Part shown: piece after piece, positions 1 through 12,138 of the stretch
Position numbering within the stretch: position 1 is the stretch's first letter
Layout: each line of letters begins with the position of its first letter
Source: Helianthus annuus
Taxonomy: Eukaryota > Streptophyta > Magnoliopsida > Asterales > Asteraceae
Direction of reading: 5' to 3'
Length of the DNA: 64,000 nucleotides
Assembly (NCBI RefSeq): GCF_002127325.2
Contig: NC_035443.2
Span: 120,680,462-120,744,461, forward strand
Position numbers and translations under genes: made by a program
Notes under the pieces: generated by a model
Told to the model about the DNA's origin: nothing
What the model saw: only the letters and a program-made list of their open reading frames with translations
Databases searched by the model: none

Positions 1-371
1 TCGCGCTACGCTATTGGTAATTTAGGTTAGGCGAAATTTGTCCCTGTCGCGTAGCGCGAGGGGTAACCCCTATACGTGTCGCGCTACGCGAGTGGTCACC
101 TATTTTCTATAGGTAGCTTCGTGTCTAAGTAGCTTAGCTGAGTTGATAAAATTGTAAAATTCAAAACGGCCAGCAAGTTATTTAGATAATCGTAACTAGG
201 GTTTTGCCCCCCCTGAGTTTTAGGGGCCCTGATCCTGATTCCTATTGTTCTAAAAAATTTTTAGGGTTCATGCCAATTTACTTGGGTGTCTCATTTAGGG
301 TTTCCTTAATAAATAATTACTATTATTCTTTTTATTTCTATAATAATGATTTTAAATTTATGGGCATTACA
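1..371 (-). repeat. 3' LTR of element A (first 371 bp only)
   Basis: The start of the LTR in element orientation (TGTAATGCCC) lies at 371, directly after the polypurine tract. The rest runs off the left edge. It repeats 7032-7402 exactly by eye. A 71-codon ORF inside it is present only because the LTR is repeated and has no known relative. Confidence 0.92.
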
Positions 372-410
372 ACTATTACCCCCTTAAAAGAAATTTCGTC
401 CTCGAAATTT
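372..410 (-). promoter_or_regulatory. Polypurine tract of element A with upstream hairpin
   Basis: In minus orientation a perfect hairpin (8-bp arms AAATTTCG / CGAAATTT around AGGA, plus-strand 391-410) is followed directly by CTTTTAAGGGGG (390-379), a short linker and the LTR start. The purine run is the expected plus-strand primer for reverse transcription. The hairpin is discussed as a finding. Confidence 0.85.
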
Positions 411-777
411 TTCAAATAAGAATATAACCTATCGTATAAGTAACAGAAACGAAAGGTCTATAGCGGAGTTACTAACTTATATAACCAGAATTGCCTAACC
501 ACACATGTGTATTTGGAATTCATAACTAAGGTCATGACTGTAGTTGTCAATTATCTTACATATGTGTCCTACTGTATCCTAATAAAATATCTTATCGTAT
601 AAAAAGTCAATAGGGACTTACAGATATTTAGAGTGATTATTAGTACTGATATTTCCTACATAGATATACTTAGTTATAGCTAAAATATCTTCTCATAAGG
701 TAAAGCATAAATGACCGTAAACAGAAACAAATGAACATATATCAAATAGCAAGATTTACCGTTACTCGACTAAAATT
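411..777. other. 3' untranslated region of element A
   Basis: AT-rich sequence between the gag-pol stop codon and the hairpin. I see no ORF of note. Bases 372-709 reappear unchanged at 7403-7740. Confidence 0.7.
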
Positions 778-3700
778 CTATTGCGAGAATAGATTAGGGT
801 ATAGAGAACGAATTGATTCTTCGGATTCCCATGTTGCTTCGCGTTCAGAGTGATTTTTCCAAAGGATTTTAACGAACGGGATTACTTTCCTACGTAAAAC
901 CCTTTCTTGTCGATCTAAGATGGCTTCTGGTTCCTCTTCGTAGGACAAATCTTCGTGAATTGAAAGTAACGGATAACTAATGACATGGAGTGGATGATAA
1001 TTATATCCTCTTAAAGAGGATATATGAAAAACATTATGAACGTGAGAGAGTTGAGGCGGTAAAGCCAGTCGATATGACACTTCTCCAATTCTTTCAAGGA
1101 TTTCAAATGGACCGATGAAACGGGGACTAAGTTTTCCTTTAATTCCAAATCTACGAACGCCACGCCAAGGTGATACCTTTAAGAATACGTGGTCACCAAT
1201 TTTATATTCGAGGGGTCGTCTATCTTGATCGGCATAGCTCTTTTGTCTACTCTGAGCTTCTTTCAATTTTTCTCGGGCTATAATGACTTTTTCATTTGTA
1301 ATCTGAACTAATTCTGGCCCTTCAATAATCTTTTCTCCGACTTCATCCCAGCATATGGGTGCACGACATTTCCGACCGTACAAAAGCTCAAAGGGTGCCA
1401 TGCCAATACTTGCTTGCCAACTATTGTTGTAAGCGAACTCAACAAGACATAGATATTCATCCCAGTTTCCAGACCATTCAAGTGCACACGCTCGGAGCAT
1501 GTCTTCCAAGGTCTGAATCGTACGTTCTGACTGCCCATCTGTTTGTGGATGGAAAGCCGTACTAAACTTTAGTCGTGTCCCCCAAGCTGCCTGAAAGCCT
1601 TTCCAAAATCGTGAGGTAAAACGTGGGTCTCTATCGGAAACAATGGAAGATGGTGTGCCATGGAGTCGAATAATTTCTTGAAGAAATATTTCGGATAACT
1701 TATTAACCGAAAATCCTTGCTGAATTGGTAGAAAATGTGCTGACTTTGATAATCTATCGACAACAACCCATACAACATCATTCTTCTTGAATGTCTTAGG
1801 TAAGCCAGTAACAAAATCCATTGTGATCTCATCCCACTTCCATATGGGAATATCCAATGGCTGCAACAGACCGCTTGCTCGTTTGTGTTCAATTTTCACT
1901 TGTTGGCAAGTGAGGCATTTACTTACGTATCGAGCAACGTCTTCCTTCATGCCATTCCACCAGAAGTTCTGTCTTAAATCTCTATACATCTTGGTAGATC
2001 CTGGGTGAATTGAAAATGGTGAGCTGTGAGCTTCGGCTAACAATGACTCACGAAGGGTGGAGTCATCGGGTACACAAAGTCTTTTGCCGCACCAAATCAC
2101 CCCCTGATGGTCTATACTAAATTCAGATTGCTTACCCACCTCGAGATTTTGCACAATTGCCCAAAGTTCTCCATCTTGCTTTTGTGCATCTTTGATCCGC
2201 GATATGAGGTCGGGTTCAATCTGCATTCTAGCTAGATATCCATCAGATTTACTAAACTGAAGCCAAATGTTCATCCTTTCAAGATCCCTCCTAATATGAG
2301 GTTGAATTTGTAGGCAAGATATAGTCCCGGAATTCTTTCGGCTTAATGCGTCAGCTACAACATTGGCTTTGCCGGGATGGTATTGAATATTTGCGTCATA
2401 ATCTTTTAAAAGTTCTAACCACCTTCTTTGCCTCATATTTAGCTCTTTCTGCGTAAATATATACTTGAGGCTCTTGTGGTCGGTAAAGATATCACATCTT
2501 TCACCATACAGATAGTGTCGCCAAATCTTAAGTGCAAAGACGACTGCGGCCAGTTCTAAATCATGTGTAGGATAGTTAACTTCATAAGGCTTCAACTGAC
2601 GGGAGGCATAAGCGATAACCTTCCCATGTTGCATTAGCACACAACCTAATCCTTTCTTTGAGGCATCACTGTAGACTTGGTAACCTCCTGATCCAGAAGG
2701 GAGAGCGAGTATCGGAGAGGATACGAGTCGTTTCTTTAATTCTTCAAAGCTTTTCTCTTGTTCCTCATTCCAGGAGTACTTCACCCCTTTTCTTAGGAGT
2801 TTTGTGAGTGGTAAAGCAATTACCGAAAATTTTTCAACAAATCTTCGGTAATAGCCAGCAAGACCCAAGAAACTTCGTATTTCGGTAACAGAAGTGGGTC
2901 TTGGCCATTTTGTAATAGCTTCAACCTTTGTTGGGTCTACCATAATTCCCTCTGCTGATATGACATGACCTAGAAATGACACTTGGCTAAGCCAAAAGTC
3001 ACATTTGGAAAACTTCGCGTACAACTTCTCATGCCGCAAGGTTCCAAGTACTATATGTAGATGTGCTTCATGCTCTTCGCGACTCTTAGAATATACCAGA
3101 ATGTCATCGATAAAGACAATAACAAATTTGTCTAGGAATTGGTGAAATACGCGATTCATCAAATCCATAAAGACTGCGGGTGCATTAGTTAGCCCAAAGG
3201 GCATAACCAAAAATTCGTAATGACCATATCGAGTACGAAAAGCGGTCTTGGGAACATCATCATTCTTGACCTTTAGTTGATGGTACCCAGACCTCAAGTC
3301 GATTTTTGAGAAGAACTGAGCCCCCTGAAGTTGATCAAAGAGATCATCAATGCGAGGCAGAGGATACTGATTACGAATAGTAATCTTGTTCAGCTCTCGG
3401 TAGTCAATACATAAACGCATACTACCGTCTTTCTTCTTCACAAATAAGACCGGAGCACCCCAAGGTGAAACACTGGGTCTTATGAATCCTAAATCTAACA
3501 ATTCTTGCAATTGTTCCTTCAACTCCTTCAGTTCCATCGGGGCCATACGGTATGGAGCTTTAGAAATAGGTTCGGCACCAGGGATCAAGTCGATGGTGAA
3601 TTCTAACTGACGGTCGGGTGGTAATCCCGGAAGTTCATCCGGAAATACATCAGGATATTCACGGACAACGGAGTGGCTGTCGATACTCTTAATACTAGCA

Positions 3701-5406
3701 GAAATATCCTTAATCGATGCTAGGAATCCAGCACAGCCGTTTGATATGGATTTTCGAGCCTTAAGCGCAGAGATAATTTTAAGAGATTTATGAGCTTGAG
3801 TTCCCTGATATATAATATCAGGATGATGAAGATTACCGAAAATAACACGGCGAGAATGACAATCTATAGTTACCTGATGTCTAGACAACCAATCTATTCC
3901 TAGAATAACATCAAAGTCACACATATGTATTGGAAATAGGTCTGCCTTACACACAATAGATTCAATACGGATCGGACAATCCTTATATACGTAAGTGATT
4001 ACGGACGAAGTTCCTATGGGAGTGGAAATGGTTAAAGTATGATCTAAGAGAGTTGGTCTTATCGGAAGATACTTAGTAAACGAGTGGGATACTAAAGAAT
4101 GAGTCGCTCCTGTATCGAATAACACATAGATACTATGTTCACCAATCTGAAGGGTTCCAGATACAGTACCTGGAACATTAGCAGCGTCAATAGCAGAAAG
4201 TGCGAAAACTCTTCCTCCAACATTGGGTTGATGATTCTTCTTAGTATCTTTCTTAGGACATTCCTTAATCATGTGTCCAGTTTGGCCACATCTAAAGCAG
4301 GCTCCTGTACTTCGGTGACATACGCCTTGATGTCTCTTACCACAAGTATTACATAGAGGGTATGTAATCTGATTCGGGTTTACTTGTTGATTTAGTGGTT
4401 GAGCTCTAATAGGTTCTGCATACAACTGAATTTGGTTTTGAGCAGGCCTTGGGTTTTGAAGTCTAGGTTGCCATGGACGTGCTTGATTTCCAAAGTTTGG
4501 ATTTCCTTGCACTTTGCGAGCTTGATGTGGTGGTGTAGTGGATGATTGGCCGATTTCCTGCTTAAATTGGCCTTCCCTATTTCTCTTCTTATTATCCCCT
4601 GTTCGAGATAGGAATTCTTTCCTTTCGAATTCAAAAGTTTTGATTGCATCAGCAACTTCGGTGATATCCTTAAATTTTATGTACATGATCGACTTCCGAA
4701 TTCGATCATTAACTGCCCACTTGCATTTTTCAGCCTGGACTTCTGCTGATCCTGCAACATCTCCTACAATACTAGCCAATCTTGAAAATCGAGTAATGAA
4801 CTCAGAGGCTGGTTCATCACTCCCCTGTCGAATCACTGCATACTCCCTGATATAAGCTTCTTTATCAGCGGTCGAAAAATACTTGTCGTAAAAGATATTA
4901 CGAAAGTCGACCCATGAAAGATTAGCGTCAAAATCATCCCCTCCTTTGACTTGCTTATATCCTTCCCACCAAGTTTGTGCGTCATCTTCAAATTTGTAGG
5001 TAGCCAGTCTAACTTTGTATTGCTCCGGAACTCCAAGAACTCCGAAGATCTTTTCAATGTGAGCTATCCAGTTTCTTGCTTCGACTGGATTAGTAGCGTG
5101 ACTAAAGGATTTCGGTTTTTGTTTTTGAAATTTACTAATCCATATGTCTATAGTATAAGTAATATTGTTAGTGGTATTCTCACGAGTTTCACCACCAGAG
5201 ATTGGATTAGTGTTAGTGTGTTCTGGATGACAAGTTTGTTGAATAACGGCCTCAGCTGTTTGGGCAACAAGGTTTGGAAGCAACCCAGCAACAGCCTGGT
5301 TGATAGCATTAACTATGTTTGGATCAACTGGAGTCTCATTCGAAGAAGTGTTATTACGTTCATGGTTAGTACGAGTATTCCTACGTGGCGGACGACGAGG
5401 AGGCAT
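778..5406 (-). CDS. gag-pol: Gag-Pol polyprotein of element A (Ty3 chromovirus, 1542 aa)
   Basis: Complete polyprotein, made as one chain and cut by its own protease. In order: capsid-like Gag (about 100-265); CCHC knuckle with C370, C373, H378 and C383; aspartic protease DTGA at 431-434; reverse transcriptase (about 600-820) with FIDD at 765-768; RNase H (about 905-1020, YSDAS near 912); integrase with H1127/H1134 and C1164/C1167, catalytic D1197, D1258 and E1294; C-terminal chromodomain (about 1490-1540) which in this lineage directs insertion to heterochromatin. Every catalytic residue I looked for is present. The ATG at 5406 is the first in frame and gives a basic, disordered N-terminus as is usual here. 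No internal stop. It is the only undamaged full pol in the window and so a possible helper for defective relatives, although its own sequence gives no evidence of that. Confidence 0.95.
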   Translation of the reverse strand: MPPRRPPRRNTRTNHERNNTSSNETPVDPNIVNAINQAVAGLLPNLVAQTAEAVIQQTCHPEHTNTNPISGGETRENTTNNITYTIDIWISKFQKQKPKSFSHATNPVEARNWIAHIEKIFGVLGVPEQYKVRLATYKFEDDAQTWWEGYKQVKGGDDFDANLSWVDFRNIFYDKYFSTADKEAYIREYAVIRQGSDEPASEFITRFSRLASIVGDVAGSAEVQAEKCKWAVNDRIRKSIMYIKFKDITEVADAIKTFEFERKEFLSRTGDNKKRNREGQFKQEIGQSSTTPPHQARKVQGNPNFGNQARPWQPRLQNPRPAQNQIQLYAEPIRAQPLNQQVNPNQITYPLCNTCGKRHQGVCHRSTGACFRCGQTGHMIKECPKKDTKKNHQPNVGGRVFALSAIDAANVPGTVSGTLQIGEHSIYVLFDTGATHSLVSHSFTKYLPIRPTLLDHTLTISTPIGTSSVITYVYKDCPIRIESIVCKADLFPIHMCDFDVILGIDWLSRHQVTIDCHSRRVIFGNLHHPDIIYQGTQAHKSLKIISALKARKSISNGCAGFLASIKDISASIKSIDSHSVVREYPDVFPDELPGLPPDRQLEFTIDLIPGAEPISKAPYRMAPMELKELKEQLQELLDLGFIRPSVSPWGAPVLFVKKKDGSMRLCIDYRELNKITIRNQYPLPRIDDLFDQLQGAQFFSKIDLRSGYHQLKVKNDDVPKTAFRTRYGHYEFLVMPFGLTNAPAVFMDLMNRVFHQFLDKFVIVFIDDILVYSKSREEHEAHLHIVLGTLRHEKLYAKFSKCDFWLSQVSFLGHVISAEGIMVDPTKVEAITKWPRPTSVTEIRSFLGLAGYYRRFVEKFSVIALPLTKLLRKGVKYSWNEEQEKSFEELKKRLVSSPILALPSGSGGYQVYSDASKKGLGCVLMQHGKVIAYASRQLKPYEVNYPTHDLELAAVVFALKIWRHYLYGERCDIFTDHKSLKYIFTQKELNMRQRRWLELLKDYDANIQYHPGKANVVADALSRKNSGTISCLQIQPHIRRDLERMNIWLQFSKSDGYLARMQIEPDLISRIKDAQKQDGELWAIVQNLEVGKQSEFSIDHQGVIWCGKRLCVPDDSTLRESLLAEAHSSPFSIHPGSTKMYRDLRQNFWWNGMKEDVARYVSKCLTCQQVKIEHKRASGLLQPLDIPIWKWDEITMDFVTGLPKTFKKNDVVWVVVDRLSKSAHFLPIQQGFSVNKLSEIFLQEIIRLHGTPSSIVSDRDPRFTSRFWKGFQAAWGTRLKFSTAFHPQTDGQSERTIQTLEDMLRACALEWSGNWDEYLCLVEFAYNNSWQASIGMAPFELLYGRKCRAPICWDEVGEKIIEGPELVQITNEKVIIAREKLKEAQSRQKSYADQDRRPLEYKIGDHVFLKVSPWRGVRRFGIKGKLSPRFIGPFEILERIGEVSYRLALPPQLSHVHNVFHISSLRGYNYHPLHVISYPLLSIHEDLSYEEEPEAILDRQERVLRRKVIPFVKILWKNHSEREATWESEESIRSLYPNLFSQ

Positions 5407-5528
5407 CTATAAGAATAGACATAGGAGTTAAATCAAATAAGAGATCAAGTTGAATCCTATCATAGATATCTACCCATTCCTCACAGGTCTTAATTACTAT
5501 CTTCAAGTTTTCTACAGGAAAGAGCCTT
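5407..5528. other. Leader of element A between primer site and gag
   Basis: Short 5' untranslated leader on the minus strand. I see no repeat array of the kind found in the gag-only elements. Confidence 0.6.
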
Positions 5529-5541
5529 TGCTCTGATACCA
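5529..5541 (-). promoter_or_regulatory. Primer-binding site of element A (initiator tRNA-Met)
   Basis: TGGTATCAGAGCA on the minus strand, four bases inside the LTR end. It is complementary to the 3' end of plant initiator methionine tRNA, the usual minus-strand primer. Confidence 0.9.
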
Positions 5542-6974
5542 TAGCTGTAACACCCCAACCCGGAAGGGCTGACGTGTCACAATAACGGTAGCATAACAAA
5601 AGTCATAATTCCATTTATTTATTTGATAAGGACACAACCATACGATTATTAAAATTTATACACAAGCGGAGATATTCATCTTAATTAACTTAATATCTTC
5701 AGATTTATTCCTATGCTTTATTCTTCTCTCTTTTCCCCTCCCAAAGTAACTTGTGGACTTGTATGTACAAAAAGTTTATGGAATGAGCCGAATGCTCAGT
5801 ACGGAATTATAGGCTCAAATAACAAATAAATGCTTCATATGAAATCTTATCCGGATGGAACTTTAGGCGAAAATGATACAATGCAAGAAGCAAAATTTCA
5901 TAATCATATCTTACGGATGTACCCATGAGCAAACTTAAAACGTGACAATACACAGGTAGCTACTCCTGTATATTTATCACATGAGATGGCGAATTGGCAT
6001 ACCCGTTATCCACCTCCTTATACTTATACTTAAACTCTAGGATCGATCCATACGCCTCCTAATAGCTTTATGTACCACACTTGTACTTAAGAGACGCCGT
6101 GAACTAATCTCTCCGTCACGGATGGAGCACATGATGTTGATGCCACAACAACATGCTCGTGGGACACTCCACGAGAAGCGATACTCAGGGTATCAGAGTA
6201 CAAATGGTCTTATTCATATAACTTATAAAACTTATTTTCATAACAAAACGGAACATATATCGGAACATGCGATAATGAGTGTAACAACATAATACTATCG
6301 CATGACATGAAAACTAAATCAATTGATAGGAATCGAACGGACTGTCAAATGAATCGATAATCAAAGACGTGAGGAGTTTTTTAACAGATATAGTAATTCA
6401 GTGGTTTTATAACAATTTGAATATGAAGCAATAAAGAGTGGGGTAAGGATCCGTACCTTAATAACTCCAAAGTGAAGCTATCTTATGCTAATATTTTAGA
6501 TTTATATGGGCAGAGTTTAGACTACTGATTAATCTTTTAACCTAATTTCACAATAATGCACACAAAACAGAGTTAGTGATCAATACAACGATTACGATAA
6601 TTCCCCGAGATCAATTTGGACAATGAATGTCCAAGTGCAATACTTCGGCTCATTTATCAAAATGACAAACGATAAAGTACAGTACTTCGGCTCGTATATC
6701 GAATCATCGACAACGATAAAGTACATTGCTTCGGCTCAGTCATCGGATTACCGATGATAGATGAAGCATAACCCAAATATGGGCAGCACTTAGATACTCT
6801 TTGGGATATATTGATTCCGGACAATGAATCGTAATAGTGATCGAGTAATTACCCTGATTGCGGCAGCACCTCGATAATAGTGTGTGTGTTAATTGAAGTA
6901 AAACGACGATAACTCTGTGTATATTGTGAGTTTTTCCGTCGATTTTGTGCCAGAAATCAAGTCCCAGACTCCTC

Positions 6975-6982
6975 TATTTATA
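6975..6982 (-). promoter_or_regulatory. TATA box in 5' LTR of element A
   Basis: TATAAATA on the minus strand, preceded by G and followed by GAGGAG, about 420 bp into the LTR. It lies just downstream of the CG-rich motif cluster at 7000-7122. Predicted from sequence only. Confidence 0.65.
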
Positions 6983-6999
6983 CCCGAATTTTGACACCG

Positions 7000-7122
7000 T
7001 CGCGTAGCGCGAGGGGTATCACTTGTAGGCGTCGCGCTACGCTATTGGTAATTTAGGTTAGGCGAAATTTGTCCCTGTCGCGTAGCGCGAGGGGTAACCC
7101 CTATACGTGTCGCGCTACGCGA
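7000..7122. repeat. Cluster of four TCGCGTAGCGCGA-type motifs in U3 of element A
   Basis: Copies at 7000-7012, 7032-7042, 7078-7090 and 7110-7122, alternating between TCGCGTAGCGCGA and its reverse complement form TCGCGCTACGCGA. Neighbouring copies can therefore pair with each other. The last three copies are also present at 1-91 in the 3' LTR. Position just upstream of the TATA box suggests a promoter role. Confidence 0.75.
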
Positions 7123-7402
7123 GTGGTCACCTATTTTCTATAGGTAGCTTCGTGTCTAAGTAGCTTAGCTGAGTTGATAAAATTGTAAAATTCAAAACGG
7201 CCAGCAAGTTATTTAGATAATCGTAACTAGGGTTTTGCCCCCCCTGAGTTTTAGGGGCCCTGATCCTGATTCCTATTGTTCTAAAAAATTTTTAGGGTTC
7301 ATGCCAATTTACTTGGGTGTCTCATTTAGGGTTTCCTTAATAAATAATTACTATTATTCTTTTTATTTCTATAATAATGATTTTAAATTTATGGGCATTA
7401 CA

Positions 7403-7740
7403 ACTATTACCCCCTTAAAAGAAATTTCGTCCTCGAAATTTTTCAAATAAGAATATAACCTATCGTATAAGTAACAGAAACGAAAGGTCTATAGCGGAGT
7501 TACTAACTTATATAACCAGAATTGCCTAACCACACATGTGTATTTGGAATTCATAACTAAGGTCATGACTGTAGTTGTCAATTATCTTACATATGTGTCC
7601 TACTGTATCCTAATAAAATATCTTATCGTATAAAAAGTCAATAGGGACTTACAGATATTTAGAGTGATTATTAGTACTGATATTTCCTACATAGATATAC
7701 TTAGTTATAGCTAAAATATCTTCTCATAAGGTAAAGCATA
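7403..7740 (-). repeat. Second copy of element A 3' untranslated end (duplicate of 372-709)
   Basis: Bases 7403-7740 repeat 372-709 without a visible difference, including the polypurine tract and its hairpin (7422-7441). They lie outside the 5' LTR, where host sequence would be expected. The copy breaks at 7740, equivalent to 68 bp downstream of the pol stop. In minus orientation this makes a tandem arrangement in which the 5' LTR of element A also serves as the 3' LTR of a mostly deleted neighbour. Confidence 0.88.
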
Positions 7741-8882
7741 TCCTTACTCGACCTAGTTGCAAGAACCGGTCGGTTTGCATAACTTAGCATAATTCTTCTT
7801 TAGCATAAACGAATCCGCAAGGGATTTACCATTCATTTATTAACACCGCAATAACTAAAACATAGGATAATTCTTATAACAAGGGTTGTTCAATATAATT
7901 ACTAACGAATAAAAAAATAAACTTTCGTATGAAACGGATCATACCTCGGTCTTGTGATCCTTCCGGCTTCTTAGAATTCGAACCTTCTTCCTTCACACCT
8001 AAATCAACATGATCATTCATTCGTTTAGTACCCAAACTTTCATTCCATCATTTTCCAATTTACACATAACTACTCATTCAAGCATTTCATCGAGCACCTA
8101 GTAGGCGTTACCTTAATAAAGCATAGTGTACAACATTTAAAGCATAACTTGCTATTCCATCCTATACATCATCATTACTCAATCTATTTCTTACAATTCC
8201 TTTATTCTACATCAACTTAACTAGCATTTGGGTACTACAAGCTGATTTACATGTAAAATTACATCTGTTCATCATTCCTATAATCCTCATATTCATAATC
8301 ACAATTTCACAAAGTGGGTTTATAGAGGCTTTCTTTCAATTAACTAAAATCAAGCATGATTTCTACTCTAGGGAGTATCCTTATCATCTAAACAACACAA
8401 ATCATATCACGAATCATGTTCGGGTTGAAACCCCTTTCTCTAAAATTCACCAAATTCAGAAATTCGACTTACCATTCCACTAGATATGCTTAGATGGCTG
8501 AAATTTTAGAACATGCAGTAAATAAATCTTGATTTCTCCTTGTCAATTGGTGAGTTTTTGCAAGAACAAGGAAAACCCTTGTTTTCTCCTGCCCTAGGTC
8601 GATCCCAACATACGTACAGGGGATTGTTTTTGGTTTAACCTTAATTAATCCTTACTAATTTAAAATATTTCACATTACCCCCTTGAAACTTGTAAAATGT
8701 TTAATTTTTGAACTTCCATGACTTAGCTTATTTAGTGTTAAACCACATTTGGGATGTTACACTAGCTTTTGGCGTTAACGACTTTGGCCCCCTTGATTTT
8801 ATTTACTTCTTAATTTTAAACACTATCCCATTTACTTTTGACCATTTATCCTAAGTGAACTAAATATTTTTGGGGTGTTACA
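7741..8882. other. LTR-derived non-coding sequence
   Basis: No coding capacity seen. The right edge at 8882 reads TGTAACACCCC on the minus strand, and a second TGTAACATCCC start lies near 8760; both are typical LTR starts of this kind of element. A tract reading CAAGGGGGTAATG on minus resembles a degraded polypurine tract, but it has no hairpin before it. Probably one or two truncated minus-strand Ty3 LTRs. The join to 7740 marks a deletion or recombination point. Confidence 0.5.
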
Positions 8883-9256
8883 ATAGCCCGAACTGGGAAA
8901 ACGTGTATGGTGGCTTTGGTGGTGGAGGTTATGAGCAGGGTGGTTATGGCACTTACGGTCCTTCCGAGCCGTCATCGATAGACCTCTGGAGGCGCATGGA
9001 CGGGCTGGCATTGGACCAAGAAGAAGTGAGGCGAGATGTGGGTCTCATACGGGCGGAGCAACACCGGCAGGGCATTTATTTGGAGGAATTGCACGAGCAG
9101 ACCAGACGAAGCATGGATTGGTTGTTCGGTTCGCAGCAGCATATCGCGAACTCAATCAACCATCCATACACACAGCCGCCGCCGTATTTTGCGCGTAGAT
9201 CCAGGTTTGATCGCAGGGACGACGCCGGTCCTTCGGGATCCGGTGGGAGGTTTTAG
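8883..9256 (+). pseudogene. C-terminal fragment of an unrecognised retroelement ORF
   Basis: An open frame with a Gly/Tyr-rich start, a charged predicted helix (MDGLALDQEEVRRDVG) and a Pro/Arg-rich tail ending at TAG 9254-9256. It is abruptly fused at its 5' side to the LTR edge at 8882, so no genuine start codon is visible. The 3' position before a hairpin/polypurine-type motif suggests the last ORF of an Athila-like element, where an extra ORF follows pol; the resemblance to Athila ORF1-type proteins is weak and from memory. No enzyme motif is visible. Confidence 0.45.
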
Positions 9257-9654
9257 TCCCGCCCTCATCTCGTATTTGTATTACTATTTCGTGTTTGAGG
9301 GATGTGCCATTTTCCATCGTACGTACATCCCTCCGTTTTAGGTGTTAGTTTTTATCGCTTTATTAGTGGGTTAAATTAATAAACAAAGGAAAGGGAAGAA
9401 ATGGGTTGGGTAAACTTCCTATGTGTTTGATCTTGTTTGCTACATGTGCAGTGTTATGTTAAACGAGGTGTTGGCTTGGTGGAAGGGTTGGTAGTTCGTT
9501 GTGGATGCTCCTAGTTGCTTCATCTTGTTCCGCTTCTAGCTTCAAGTTTCAGGGGAGTTTTCGTGTTCCCGCCTTCCTTTATTTGTATTGAATTCGCAAT
9601 TCTTTTGCTTATTCAATTTTTTGTTGTACATCGAGGGCGATGTACAATTCAAGT
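9257..9654 (+). other. 3' untranslated region with hairpin and interrupted polypurine motif
   Basis: Non-coding. At 9624-9647 a perfect 10-bp hairpin (TTGTACATCG / CGATGTACAA, loop AGGG) is followed by TTCAAGT, the same order as at 18247-18274. The expected purine run (GTGGGG) is absent because the truncated LTR of element C begins at 9655. Confidence 0.6.
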
Positions 9655-9901
9655 CTGAGGATCGCCCTAAAGACCCCTATATATAGTGGTTTGGGTCCGC
9701 TCATATGTCACATGTTCATATGAGCGGTCCAGACACGTCCACATAAGCGACCCAACATCCCTATGTCCCTATGAGCGGTCCTAGCAAATAACACCTATAC
9801 AGACTCCTGTTTTCTCGTATTTCATGCCCTATGCTATACAATACGATATAAGACCTGATCCTAGACACCTAGACGTAATCAACAGATGTAGTGCACCAAC
9901 A
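9655..9901 (-). repeat. 3' LTR remnant of element C (247 bp of 435)
   Basis: Matches 16897-17142 closely and includes the TATA box at 9678-9685. The terminal part equivalent to 16708-16896 is missing, and foreign sequence begins at 9654. Confidence 0.88.
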
Positions 9902-9912
9902 GACTCCCCCTC
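9902..9912 (-). promoter_or_regulatory. Polypurine tract of element C
   Basis: GAGGGGGAGTC on the minus strand, directly before the 3' LTR start TGTTGGTGCAC. It is identical in its GAGGGGGAGT core to the tract of element D. Confidence 0.85.
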
Positions 9913-12138
9913 AGATGTTGATGGAGTCGCCAACACACCTTGACTGCAAAACTGAGTCTCCACATCTTCAGACTAGATCAGTCTCTAGGCTTTCTCTTCT
10001 ATCAATCTTCAGACTCCCCTTCTCGATTTACTGGCATTCTTTTGTTCTTCAGTAACATCTTCAGGATCGTTGTCTGATCTACACAGGCTTTCAGAATCGA
10101 TCAACCTGGCTCTAACAGAAGTTTACAGAATTGATTTCCAGGATCGAAACTTGGCTCTCCTCCAACAGAGATCTTCAGAATATCAAAACCTGGTTACCTA
10201 CACAATCTCAACCCTGAAATAAATTTCTTTCACAAACATTTCAAACCATTATGCACTAACACATGACTCCCTCTCATAATCACCAACTAACATATAACTG
10301 TGTACCAATAATTTTCTCAATTATCTATGATGAACCACTTGAAGAAGGTTAGAATTAACGAAAACAGTTAGATTTACACAAACACTCCCCCTCAAATGCT
10401 TTTCATCATGTTTAGCACTCGGAATTTTGAAAATCAGTTTTTCAACATCAATTGTCGAAAATCTTTTTGACTTTTTCAAAACTTTATGCTAAAACATACT
10501 GAAAATCTTTTTGGATTTTATAAGAGATATAACTTGACACAACTAGTAAACACAAACATATAGAAATGAAATATTTACAAACAATATTTTTGTGAGTTCA
10601 TGCACGAGGATCATATCAGTTTTTGAGACCAAACACAAACACCGTTAAGCTTGATTTCATTTTAAGTTTTAAACAATTTACCTAGATTGTCAGTATGTTT
10701 GTCCTCTTAAATTCTCAACACAAAGTTCAACTGATTCGAGATACGATATTAATGTTTTAGAGACTTAAACTTAATTGTGTATCATTCCACTTGAATATAC
10801 TCCCGTATCCAGATCCCAAATATTCAGTCTTACAGGTGAGTATACCACAGCTGATATCTGTAAAGGGGTTAGGTCGAAACCGTGAGAGCTCAGGTCAGAA
10901 CTTCCGTTCAGCAGAGAGATGACGGCTCAACTTTTGGTTGGTCCCCTTTAGAAGATCTTTTGCATTTCAACAGCAGAGACTATCAATTTTATTGTTTCAT
11001 CAGCATGCTGAGGGCGAAGCTTATGTTTCAAAGCTTTAGCAAAAAGTATTATCCGGGGACTAGGTCAGAACTTCCATTCAGCAGAAGTCCCGGGATAATA
11101 CCCCAGATATCACTGAGTATAAAGACCTAGTATCTCAGAATATGGGACCTTTCAAACAAGATTTCGGGGGTTACCCATATATTCAAGAATAGTTACCCAC
11201 AAATTAAGCAAGTTTGAATTTAAGTTTATATCTCGTTTCAACTTACTAAATGTGCGAAAATCTACTGACACATCCACAGTAAGATTGTTTATCACTTTTT
11301 TAAATTTACATTTCTTTAGCGTGCTGTGATAGTCCACTGATGTACTATCATTTCCTCTGTTTCACAACGAAAACTCATTTTTGGATTTTATCATGTTTTT
11401 GGCTTTTTCAAATTTTCAAATGTTTTTGGATTTTCTAAAAATTTCTTACTCCCCCTAAAATGCAAACACATTTCAAAGGAAATTTGAAAATAAAAGACTT
11501 TTGACCCACTTGAAAAACATAGAAAACAATACAAACTGTACAGAAACTTGACAACTGATATCGAATCACCTCAAATCGCCATTCACTTAGCATAAACAAT
11601 CTGAACTCCCCCTATCACAAATCATTTTCTCATTTAGATTTCAAAACACTTAAGTTTGTTTTAATCAAAATGATTTTTCCGGAAAATGAATTTGTGTTGA
11701 TAAAACCATTTGTAGGTCTATCTTTTAAAAATGGGGACGTGGTTCATCATCTTGTCTATCTTTTGCCATGAATAGTAAATCAAGTACACTTTAATGTCCC
11801 TGATTTACCATTTGCACTTAAAAACCTTCTGTACCACTTTGTAAAAATACAAACATCTCCAAATATAACCACAAATACCACCTGTAAGATCAAAAATACC
11901 ACTTGTAGATACCCAAAAACTACCATTTGTAGGAATGTTACATCTACATCACCATTTTACCAATCAGGATGCCAATTCCTGCTTCGCACTTACCAACCTG
12001 GAAGCTCCGGCGTAGTCCTTCATCCTGCAAACATTAAACACATTCAAAATCTTTGAAACAAACTATTCAAATACTAGAAAGATGCCGATTCCTGATCCAC
12101 GATGTAAACTTGGGATCTCCGGCATAGTCCTGAGACTA
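9913..12138 (-). other. 3' untranslated region of element C
   Basis: Collinear with 23857-26057 of element D. I see no conserved ORF. It carries extra CTCCCCCT tracts (reading as GGGGGAG on minus) at 10384-10393 and 11448-11456, and G+C-richer blocks around 10860-11110 that are shared with D and look structured. Small ORFs here differ between the two copies. Confidence 0.65.

Larger units (their letters stand above)
1..7402 (-). mobile_element. Element A: Tekay-like Ty3 (chromovirus) LTR retrotransposon, 3' LTR cut by window edge
   Basis: Order on the minus strand: 5' LTR (7402 to 5546), initiator-Met tRNA primer site, uninterrupted gag-pol ORF with chromodomain, hairpin plus polypurine tract, 3' LTR (371 leftward out of the window). 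The visible 371 bases of the 3' LTR match the 5' LTR by eye without a difference, and the ORF has no stop or frameshift, so this is the youngest and possibly an autonomous copy. The LTRs start TGTAATGCCC and the 5' LTR ends GGGGTGTTACA. The target duplication cannot be checked: the left end is outside the window, and on the right the 5' LTR is followed by more element sequence (7403-7740) rather than unrelated DNA. Lineage is judged from domain order and the C-terminal chromodomain. Confidence 0.93.
5546..7402 (-). repeat. 5' LTR of element A (1857 bp)
   Basis: Begins TGTAATGCCC at 7402 and ends GGGGTGTTACA at 5546 in minus orientation, giving the TG...CA form. It contains a TATA box at 6975-6982 and, just upstream of it, a cluster of CGCGTAGCGCGA-type motifs. 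It acts as the promoter of element A. Confidence 0.9.

Noticed and set aside
204..419. 71-codon ORF, present again at 7235-7450
   Set aside because: It spans the LTR, polypurine tract and hairpin of element A; it is repeated only because the sequence is duplicated, and has no coding features.
4951..5412. 153-codon plus-strand ORF opposite the gag of element A
   Set aside because: It lies fully within the gag coding sequence in an antisense frame and has no recognisable domain; best explained as a shadow of gag.
8650..8720. A genuine polypurine tract and LTR junction at CAAGGGGGTAATG (minus)
   Set aside because: No hairpin, no coding region before it and no matching second LTR; kept only as part of a degraded LTR-derived stretch.
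8870..8882. Start of the 128-codon ORF at 8870
   Set aside because: That start is a TTG inside the LTR edge (GGGGTGTTACA); the real coding fragment begins after 8882 and has lost its start.
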